Origin: CAMEON01 sp964427175
GTDB lineage: Bacteria > Bacillota > Clostridia > Oscillospirales > CAG-272
NCBI GenBank assembly: GCA_964427175.1
Contig: CAYRTP010000101.1
Location: 1-9,225, forward strand
DNA length: 9,225 nt
Direction of reading: 5' to 3'
The notes below the pieces were generated by a model. That model did no database searches. It had not been told where the DNA came from and was given only the letters and a program-made list of their open reading frames with translations. The translations under genes and the position numbers were made by a program. This document shows, in pieces, positions 1-5,084 of this stretch. How positions within the stretch are numbered: position 1 is the first letter of the stretch; every line of letters begins with the position of its first letter.

Positions 1-82
1 CCTCGATCTTGGCGGCGATCTTTTCCAGTTTCTTCACCTGGTGGTTGCTGTACGAGCCGAAAATTTTGGTCATGATACCCAT
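1..82 (-). CDS. secA: Preprotein translocase ATPase SecA, N-terminal fragment (runs off the left edge)
   Basis: Reading leftward from the ATG at 82-80 gives 27 codons that begin MGIMTKIFGSYSNHQ and continue VKKLEKIAAKIE before the window ends. This matches the start of SecA, the cytoplasmic and membrane-peripheral ATPase that pushes unfolded preproteins through SecYEG. The usual opening is MG-hydrophobic-hydrophobic-x-K-hydrophobic-F-G followed by a helix of the LKxLEPIVxKIE kind. No Walker motif or other catalytic feature falls inside the visible part. An in-frame ATG three codons later (73-71) is an alternative start, but the first ATG has the better-placed AAAGGAAA ribosome site upstream. 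The gene is divergent from trmL and has its own promoter. The identification rests on 27 residues only, so it is good but not certain. Confidence 0.82.
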   Translation of the reverse strand, partial: MGIMTKIFGSYSNHQVKKLEKIAAKIE

Positions 83-154
83 TGTCTGTGTTTCCTTTCT
101 TTTGCTCCGCCTGTGCTTTTCGGACCAGCGGACGCTTCAAGCAATTCTGCTTTT

Positions 155-184
155 ATTATACTATAAATATTAAAAATATATCAA
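155..184 (-). promoter_or_regulatory. Sigma-A-type promoter of secA
   Basis: Read on the minus strand, TTGATA (184-179) is followed after 18 bases by TATAAT (160-155). Transcription would start near 148, leaving a leader of roughly 65 bases before the secA ATG at 82. The spacing and both boxes are close to the sigma-70/sigma-A consensus. The surroundings are very AT-rich, so alternative -10 boxes cannot be excluded. Confidence 0.65.
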
Positions 185-212
185 GGTTTATTTGTAAATT
201 TTCAGATAATAC

Positions 213-241
213 TTGAAAAAAACGTGGGTTTATATTATAAT
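213..241 (+). promoter_or_regulatory. Sigma-A-type promoter of the trmL operon
   Basis: TTGAAA (213-218), a 17-base spacer, and a perfect TATAAT (236-241) lie upstream of trmL. Transcription should begin near 248, giving a leader of about 30 bases. Its -35 box lies 28 bases from the -35 box of the divergent secA promoter, so the two are arranged back-to-back without overlap. Confidence 0.85.
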
Positions 242-279
242 AGGGATATTCAAACCTTCACGATCGGAAAGGATCTTCC

Positions 280-792
280 ATGCCTCACATTCATATTGTT
301 CTTCACGAACCCGAAATTCCGCAAAATACCGGTAACATCGCCCGCACCTGTGCCGCTACGGGTGCTTCCCTGCATCTCATCCGCCCCCTGGGCTTCACCA
401 TCGACGATAAGCGCATGAAGCGGGCGGGACTGGACTACTGGGACAAGTTAGACGTACATTTCTACGACGGTCTGGATGACTTCTACGCCCAGCATCCCGA
501 CGCGGCGGTGTACTATTTCACCACCAAAGCACAGCACCGCCACGTGGACGTGGACTACCCCGAGGAGGTCTTCCTCATGTTCGGGAAAGAGACCCGAGGG
601 CTTCCCGAGGACCTGCTCTTTGCCCATCCCGAGACCTGCGTGCGTATCCCCATGCGGAACCACCTGCGGTCCCTGAACCTCTCCAACTCGGTGGCCATCG
701 CGGTATACGAGGTCCTGCGGCAGTATGATTTCGAGGGGTTGCAAGTGGAGGGTCAGCTGACTACCCATGTATGGGGAGAGGGGCAGTTGTGA
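280..792 (+). CDS. trmL: tRNA (cytidine/uridine-34 2'-O)-methyltransferase TrmL
   Basis: This 170-residue protein is a SPOUT-class methyltransferase of the TrmL (formerly YibK/CspR) family. It uses S-adenosylmethionine to methylate the ribose 2'-OH of the wobble nucleotide in leucine tRNAs. The family signatures are all present: PEIPQNTGNIAR near the N-terminus (residues 11-22), the trefoil-knot cofactor loop FGKETRGLP (101-109), RIPM (122-125) and the knot-closing RSLNLSNSVAIAVYE (130-144). The length is normal for the family, which is a single-domain dimeric knot with no extension. The ATG at 280 follows GGAAAGGATC and sits about 30 bases from the predicted transcription start. It is the first gene of an operon with an unidentified gene and mnmA. 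Nothing in it looks damaged. Confidence 0.96.
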   Translation: MPHIHIVLHEPEIPQNTGNIARTCAATGASLHLIRPLGFTIDDKRMKRAGLDYWDKLDVHFYDGLDDFYAQHPDAAVYYFTTKAQHRHVDVDYPEEVFLMFGKETRGLPEDLLFAHPETCVRIPMRNHLRSLNLSNSVAIAVYEVLRQYDFEGLQVEGQLTTHVWGEGQL

Positions 793-800
793 TTCGGAAA

Positions 801-806
801 GAGAGG
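801..806 (+). promoter_or_regulatory. Ribosome binding site deciding the start at 812
   Basis: GAGAGG sits five bases before the ATG at 812. It supports starting the middle gene here rather than at the in-frame ATG at 767, which lies inside trmL and has no comparable site. Confidence 0.7.
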
Positions 807-811
807 CCAGC

Positions 812-1501
812 ATGAGCGACATCCATTATTTTGGAGATACACATCTATACTGGATCGCCAGATCTACAGAACTTGAAGCCTTGCTGAAGGGTGGTGGCTT
901 TCATCTCCTCTCCGTAAGCCATCACGTTCCCATCGACTATACCGAATCGACTCTTGATGAGTTCATAAAACCATATGAGACCTTGTACAACCTTCTGTCC
1001 GCCGGAGAGAAGCTCACCTGGAACGAGCATTGGTCCCTGTTTCCGCGCTACAGCCCTACGAGGGATATTTCGCGTTGTGTTTATGGCGACGAACATACTT
1101 ATCGCGGGAAACGCTACAAAACAGCAGATTGCGATTATCGCGACCGTTGTGTCGGTATGCAGCCATTCATCCTATTCAAGGAGATGCGACCAAACGGAAT
1201 TTTTTCCATCAGCAAAACCTATTTTCACGGTCAGATGCCCGAAAATGCTGTGGGTGTTCATTTTTGGTGCCCTACAAAGCGGCAAATACTGGAGAACGGC
1301 GAGCCTGTAATCAGTCTTACAGACAGCCCCGAGTATATCGACTTTCTATTCATTAGGGATCATATTCGCCAATTTACCAAGCCGCTTAAAATTCAGGCAG
1401 AAGAACGCATCGTCCATACAGGAATCTACGTCAGTAACGCTGCCAAGCAAGATATTGGCAATTTCTATTTCTTTCGACACAACGAAATCACCATATTGTA
1501 A
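812..1501 (+). CDS. Unrecognised 229-residue protein between trmL and mnmA
   Basis: I do not recognise this family. The ATG at 812 is chosen for its GAGAGG ribosome site and because it lies 19 bases after the trmL stop. An earlier in-frame ATG at 767 would overlap trmL. The protein starts MSDIHYFGDTHLYWIA and ends FYFFRHNEITIL. It has no signal peptide and no membrane segment, so it is probably cytoplasmic. It is rich in Tyr, Phe, Trp and His, with several Cys, and reads as one compact domain (for example ISKTYFHGQMPENAVGVHFW about two-thirds along). The gene is AT-richer than its neighbours: 24 G/C of 60 at 1321-1380 against 43 of 60 in mnmA at 1621-1680. It also uses codons such as ATA and AGA, rare nearby. 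That suggests a recent insertion into the operon. Its TAA stop is joined directly to the mnmA ribosome site. The position suggests a link to wobble-base biology, but an unrelated passenger is equally possible. Confidence 0.8.
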   Translation: MSDIHYFGDTHLYWIARSTELEALLKGGGFHLLSVSHHVPIDYTESTLDEFIKPYETLYNLLSAGEKLTWNEHWSLFPRYSPTRDISRCVYGDEHTYRGKRYKTADCDYRDRCVGMQPFILFKEMRPNGIFSISKTYFHGQMPENAVGVHFWCPTKRQILENGEPVISLTDSPEYIDFLFIRDHIRQFTKPLKIQAEERIVHTGIYVSNAAKQDIGNFYFFRHNEITIL

Positions 1502-1507
1502 AGGAGG
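1502..1507 (+). promoter_or_regulatory. Strong ribosome binding site of mnmA
   Basis: AGGAGG follows immediately after the TAA of the preceding gene (1499-1501) and stands five bases before the mnmA ATG. This fixes the mnmA start and makes translation of the two genes likely to be coupled. Confidence 0.85.
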
Positions 1508-1512
1508 CATTT

Positions 1513-2622
1513 ATGCCCAAAACCATTTGCGCCGCCATGAGCGGCGGCGTAGACTCCTCGGTCGTAGCCCATCTGCTCCTTGAGGCGGGCTACGCGGTCA
1601 CGGGAGCCACCATGAAGCTCTACCGCCCCGGGATGCGGGTCTCCGCCGACGGGGGATTTCTTTGCGAGCCCTGCGGGGCTGAGGTCACCTGCGGGTCGGA
1701 TGAGGACGTACGGGATGCGCGCCTGGTCTGCGACCGACTGGGGATCTCCCACACCGTCTACGACTTCGGGGAGCTGTTCTGCCGTCGGGTCATCGGAGAT
1801 TTCGTCAGCGAGTACGAGACGGGGGCTACCCCCAATCCCTGCATCGTCTGCAACAAGCATCTGAAGTTCGGAGCCCTCTTGGAGGCCGCTCTGCGGGACG
1901 GGGCCGACGGCATTGCCACAGGGCATTATGCCCGTGTGGCCTACGACAGCGGAAGCGGACGGTATCTGCTGAAAAAGGCGGTGGATGAGTCCAAGGATCA
2001 GACCTACGTGCTGTGGCAGTTATCCCAGGCGGTGCTCTCGAGAGTGCTTCTTCCCCTGGGCGACTTTCGTAAGGCGGACATCCGCGCCATGGCGGCGGAT
2101 CTGGAGCTGGTATCCGCCCACAAGAGCGACAGCCAGGACATCTGCTTTGTCCCCGATGGGGATTATGCGGCCTTTTTGGCCCGTTATACAGGGCGGGAGG
2201 CGGTTCCCGGGGAGTATATTTCGGAGGACGGACAGGTTCTGGGGACCCACAAGGGCATCATACACTATACCATCGGCCAGCGTAAGGGACTTGGGATCGC
2301 CTTGGGTCAGCCCATGTTCGTCAAGTCCAAGGACCCCGTCAGCCGACAGGTGGTGCTGACGGTCAATGACCGCTTATTCGAACGGGAGGTGACGGTGGAG
2401 GGAGTCAATCTCATTGCCGCCGAGCGGCTGGACGGGCCTGTTCGCTGTGAGGTCAAGATCCGCTACAACCACAAGGGCGCGCCTGCGGTCCTGATCCCCA
2501 CGGGGGAGAATACCGCCCGCATCTGCTTTGACGAGCCCCAAAGAGCACCCGCCGATGGCCAATCGGCGGTGTTCTACGACGGGGATACCGTCATCGGAGG
2601 TGGAATTATTCGCCAAAAATAG
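1513..2622 (+). CDS. mnmA: tRNA-specific 2-thiouridylase MnmA
   Basis: This 369-residue enzyme activates the C2 of the wobble uridine with ATP and replaces its oxygen with sulfur. It makes the s2U34 found in Lys, Glu and Gln tRNAs. The PP-loop SGGVDSS is at residues 10-16. The first catalytic cysteine is Cys110 in NPCIVCNKHLKFG. GHYAR (137-141) and KDQTYVL (161-167) are tRNA and nucleotide contacts. The persulfide-forming cysteine is Cys211 in SDSQDICFVPDGDY. The central domain carries IGQRKGLGIA, and the C-terminal beta-barrel is complete. The length is normal. The region around residues 50-60 holds a CxxC plus another Cys (51, 54, 60), in a stretch that is variable in the family. The NPC-xx-C pair (110/113) is common in Firmicutes. 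Sulfur would come from a cysteine desulfurase not seen here. It is the third gene of the trmL operon. Confidence 0.97.
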   Translation: MPKTICAAMSGGVDSSVVAHLLLEAGYAVTGATMKLYRPGMRVSADGGFLCEPCGAEVTCGSDEDVRDARLVCDRLGISHTVYDFGELFCRRVIGDFVSEYETGATPNPCIVCNKHLKFGALLEAALRDGADGIATGHYARVAYDSGSGRYLLKKAVDESKDQTYVLWQLSQAVLSRVLLPLGDFRKADIRAMAADLELVSAHKSDSQDICFVPDGDYAAFLARYTGREAVPGEYISEDGQVLGTHKGIIHYTIGQRKGLGIALGQPMFVKSKDPVSRQVVLTVNDRLFEREVTVEGVNLIAAERLDGPVRCEVKIRYNHKGAPAVLIPTGENTARICFDEPQRAPADGQSAVFYDGDTVIGGGIIRQK

Positions 2623-2652
2623 GGGATTTTGCCGCATTTGGCAGATTTTTTT
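2612..2652 (+). terminator. Probable intrinsic terminator after mnmA
   Basis: Just after the mnmA stop, TGCC (2630-2633) pairs with GGCA (2640-2643) around a GCATTT loop and is followed by seven T (2646-2652). The A-rich CCAAAAAT at the end of mnmA could pair with the T-run and lengthen the stem. The core stem is short, so termination may be partial. Confidence 0.5.
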
Positions 2653-2696
2653 GGATGAATTGGTGCCAATATTTGCCTCCGCGCGAAAAATCCCCC

Positions 2697-2725
2697 TTTA
2701 CAAAAACCATTTTCCATGGTATAAT
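2697..2725 (+). promoter_or_regulatory. Sigma-A-type promoter of the CHAP-domain gene
   Basis: TTTACA (2697-2702), exactly 17 bases, then TATAAT (2720-2725). Transcription would start near 2732. This shows that an in-frame ATG further upstream at 2655 lies outside the transcript from this promoter and is not the start. Confidence 0.82.
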
Positions 2726-2756
2726 TAGGACAGTATCACGCATGGCAAATTCACGA

Positions 2757-2776
2757 AAGGAAGGTACCCTCGGTAC
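2757..2776 (+). promoter_or_regulatory. Distant ribosome site with a small hairpin before the CHAP gene
   Basis: AAGGAAGG (2757-2764) is the only good Shine-Dalgarno sequence upstream, but it stands 22 bases from the ATG at 2787. Between them GTACC (2764-2768) and GGTAC (2772-2776) can form a five-pair hairpin with a CTC loop. That would bring the site to a normal effective distance of about ten bases. No in-frame ATG, GTG or TTG lies between 2745 and 2787. Confidence 0.4.
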
Positions 2777-2786
2777 AGTTTCCCCT

Positions 2787-4814
2787 ATGAAACTCAAAAA
2801 AACCCTGGCCGCTCTGCTGGCAGGGCTCTTGATCTGTGCCACGGCAACCGTGACGGCCTCCGCTCTGGAGCCCCACGGAACCGGCATCAAAATGCGGAAA
2901 TGGCTGGTCAACAATCCCGACTATGCATTCTCAAGCGAATACAAAACCTCGGTTTGGTACGAGAATTTCACCGCGCTGGAGTTGGGCCGCAATGACCGCA
3001 ACAACGTCCTCCGCATCGCCGTTTCCCAACTCGGCTACCACGAGGGCAACAGCCCTGCCGATTTCGACGGTATGAATTCCCTCGGTACCGACAACTACAT
3101 CGAATACGCCCGTCTGCTGACCCCCAACTGGAACAACAATTCCTTCGATTGGTGCGCCTGCTTCGTCAACTGGTGCCTCAACCAAGCGCGGTTTGACAAG
3201 GCCTCCTCCGAGATCAGCTGTGGAAACTGGATCACCGAGCTCAAGGGCATGGATATGTGGAAGGCCTCCGCCGCTTACGGCGGGAAATACGTTCCCCAGC
3301 CTGCCGACTTCATTTTCTTTGACTGGGACAAGACCAATCAGTGGTCGGATCATATCGGATTCGTACTCTACACCACCGCCACCCACGTACATACCATCGA
3401 GGGAAACGCCAACGATCAGGTCATGATCCGCTCCTACGAACTGGACGATCCGCAGATCATGGGATACGGCACACCGCCCTATGAAACGGGCGGCGAGACC
3501 ACGCTGGATTACTCCTACGCATCGGGAATGCCTCAGGGTCTCTACGTGGTATCCGGCAACACCGCCAACCTCACCGATCGGCTGGGAAACAATCCCTTCT
3601 GCCCCGTGCCCCAGGGCTCGGCAGTCCGTCTGCACGCCGTCAAGGGCAACTACGTGCTGGTGTCCTACAACGGCAAGCGGGGCTATCTGCCCAAAAGCTG
3701 TCTGTATCTGATGTCCCGTGAATACACCCTGACCTACGATGCCAACGGAGGTCAGAAGGCTCCCGACGAACAGTACGTCACCCGCGGACAGGCCGCCTCG
3801 GTGTCGGAGGTGCTCCCCACCCTGGAGGGCGACCGATTCCTGGGTTGGTCGCTGGTTCCCTACAACCGCAAGGTGGATTATCGGGCGGGGGATCCCATCA
3901 CGCTGACCACAAACACGGTTTTATACGCGGTTTGGGAGACCTACTCGGAGGAGTTGGCCCGCCAGGCATGGGGCCAAGGTCTGATTCCCGAGTACGAACG
4001 TCCCGACACCATCCGGAACAGCTCCGCGATCCTGCTGGGCAGCTTATCAGACACCGAGCTGTTCACCGACTGCGGGGACACCGACGTAACCCTCACCGTA
4101 GATGAGGAAGCAGGACGGGTGTTGGCCCTTTCCTCCACCGCATCCAGCCGTGATCCTTACGTGGTGCTTCCCTACGGAGCTCTTTGCCGCTCTCTGCGGT
4201 TGGCACCCGCCCAAGGGGAGGACATCGCCTACGTGGTCCTGCGGGTGAAGGATGTTTCCATGAGTAACGTGGCCTTGGAAATTTCCTGCAACGGGGGGCA
4301 ATGTACGGCAGGTGCTCTGCTGAACGGCAAGAATAACTGGCAATACGCAGTATTTGATCTGACCGACGGCGAAATGACCGAGGCTTTGCAGACGATTCGC
4401 ATTGACTGGCAGGGGGCCTCGGCCGAGGCGGAGGAGACCATGCTGATCGCGGATCTGTTCCTGGCCTCCTCGGAGGAGATGAAGGACGCGCTGGTGGAGG
4501 GGAAATACGTATATCCCGTCCAGGAGCTCTCGTCGTCCCATGAGCATCCGTCGCTGGATCCCTCCCTTGAGGAAACCGACGTAAAGGACTCTGTTCAAAC
4601 CGAGGACCCCGAAACGCACGCTTATTCAGAGGACGATACCCGACCTTCGGCTGACTCCCCCGATGAGAACGAAACATCGGGTGGTGATTCCGCCGACACC
4701 CAACCCCAAAGCACGGGATGCGCTTCCATCCTGCGGACCTCCGCTTGGGTGGGTATGGTGCTGTTCGCCTGCCTCCCTGCGGTTTTTAAGAGAAAAGAAG
4801 ATTGCCTTGAATAA
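2787..4814 (+). CDS. Secreted, membrane-anchored CHAP-family peptidoglycan hydrolase with SH3-like and Listeria-Bacteroides repeat domains
   Basis: This 675-residue protein is exported and probably cuts cell-wall peptidoglycan. Residues 1-26 are a classic signal peptide (MKLKKTLAALLAG..., cleavage expected after TASA), which fixes the start. Residues about 70-230 form a CHAP/NlpC-like cysteine peptidase: Cys123 in WCACFVNWC, His189 in SDHIGFV, and Glu205/Asn207 in HTIEGNA are the expected active-site residues. Residues about 250-308 look like a bacterial SH3 domain. Residues about 312-384 form one Listeria-Bacteroides (Flg_new/InlB B) repeat, YTLTYDANGG to VLYAVWE. Residues about 420-580 look like a beta-sandwich, possibly carbohydrate binding, but I cannot name the family. 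An acidic Ser/Pro/Glu/Asp linker (about 585-640) leads to Gly-Cys (644-645), a hydrophobic segment (649-667) and the basic KRKED tail, with no LPXTG motif. It is transcribed alone. The target bond (amidase or endopeptidase) cannot be read from sequence. Confidence 0.88.
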   Translation: MKLKKTLAALLAGLLICATATVTASALEPHGTGIKMRKWLVNNPDYAFSSEYKTSVWYENFTALELGRNDRNNVLRIAVSQLGYHEGNSPADFDGMNSLGTDNYIEYARLLTPNWNNNSFDWCACFVNWCLNQARFDKASSEISCGNWITELKGMDMWKASAAYGGKYVPQPADFIFFDWDKTNQWSDHIGFVLYTTATHVHTIEGNANDQVMIRSYELDDPQIMGYGTPPYETGGETTLDYSYASGMPQGLYVVSGNTANLTDRLGNNPFCPVPQGSAVRLHAVKGNYVLVSYNGKRGYLPKSCLYLMSREYTLTYDANGGQKAPDEQYVTRGQAASVSEVLPTLEGDRFLGWSLVPYNRKVDYRAGDPITLTTNTVLYAVWETYSEELARQAWGQGLIPEYERPDTIRNSSAILLGSLSDTELFTDCGDTDVTLTVDEEAGRVLALSSTASSRDPYVVLPYGALCRSLRLAPAQGEDIAYVVLRVKDVSMSNVALEISCNGGQCTAGALLNGKNNWQYAVFDLTDGEMTEALQTIRIDWQGASAEAEETMLIADLFLASSEEMKDALVEGKYVYPVQELSSSHEHPSLDPSLEETDVKDSVQTEDPETHAYSEDDTRPSADSPDENETSGGDSADTQPQSTGCASILRTSAWVGMVLFACLPAVFKRKEDCLE

Positions 4815-4817
4815 GGA

Positions 4818-4974
4818 GAGCGTGCCTCCGGCGGCTTAAGGGCCTTTTACAAAAGGCCCTTAAGAATCCCAAAAACTTTCATAAAGGGACTATAGGGCTG
4901 CAAGAGAACACCAAGAGCCATAGAGGACATCACCATGGGGCCCCTCCCCCATTGGTATATATGAACGCACGCTC
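4818..4974. repeat. Candidate small intergenic repeat element bounded by GAGCGTGC / GCACGCTC
   Basis: An 8-base perfect inverted repeat, GAGCGTGC (4818-4825) and GCACGCTC (4967-4974), encloses 157 bases with no gene. Inside it is a perfect palindrome with 14-base arms, CTTAAGGGCCTTTT (4835-4848) and AAAAGGCCCTTAAG (4851-4864), with only AC between them. A further hairpin, ACCATGGGG with CCCCATTGGT (4932-4956, one bulged base), follows. The large palindrome has no T-run on either side, so it is not a standard intrinsic terminator. The arrangement resembles a palindromic extragenic repeat or a small non-autonomous element, but one copy in a window cannot prove repetition. Confidence 0.35.
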
Positions 4975-4978
4975 GTTC
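4963..4978. repeat. Inverted repeat GAACG-N6-CGTTC
   Basis: GAACG (4963-4967) and CGTTC (4974-4978) form a perfect short inverted repeat that overlaps the right boundary of the candidate element. It could be a protein-binding operator half-site pair or a small hairpin. No adjacent promoter supports a regulatory role. Confidence 0.25.
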
Positions 4979-5029
4979 TCGTATTCAATGTTCTTAATTG
5001 TTAGAGAATAGTATGATTCCATACACAAC

Positions 5030-5072
5030 AAACGCGCACGTCCCCCAAACGGGTCGTGCGCGTTTCTTTTTT
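5030..5072. terminator. Strong intrinsic terminator between convergent genes
   Basis: AAACGCGCACG (5030-5040) pairs perfectly with CGTGCGCGTTT (5055-5065), with three more C-G pairs inside the loop region, and is followed by CTTTTTT (5066-5072). It is a clear rho-independent terminator for rightward transcription from the CHAP gene. Read leftward, the same stem ends in TTTGTTGTGT, a weaker T-rich tail. It may also stop the RCC1 operon, whose last codon ends at 5085. A small inverted repeat, GTATG-ATTC-CATAC (5011-5024), lies beside it. Confidence 0.85.
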
Positions 5073-5084
5073 GAAGGAGACAGG

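Noticed and set aside
767..811. Upstream in-frame ATG for the gene after trmL
   Set aside because: It lies inside trmL and lacks a ribosome site, whereas the ATG at 812 has GAGAGG at five bases.
2655..2786. Longer N-terminus for the CHAP protein starting at 2655 or 2742
   Set aside because: 2655 precedes the predicted promoter. 2742 is only about ten bases from the transcription start with no ribosome site, and both would bury the signal peptide.
4963..4978. LexA-type SOS box
   Set aside because: The halves GAAC and GTTC are eight bases apart, not four as in the Firmicutes LexA box, and no promoter adjoins.
4990..5072. Small RNA gene ending at the strong terminator
   Set aside because: The only promoter-like boxes (TTCTTA, 15 bases, TATGAT) are poorly spaced. 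The terminator is explained by the CHAP gene upstream.
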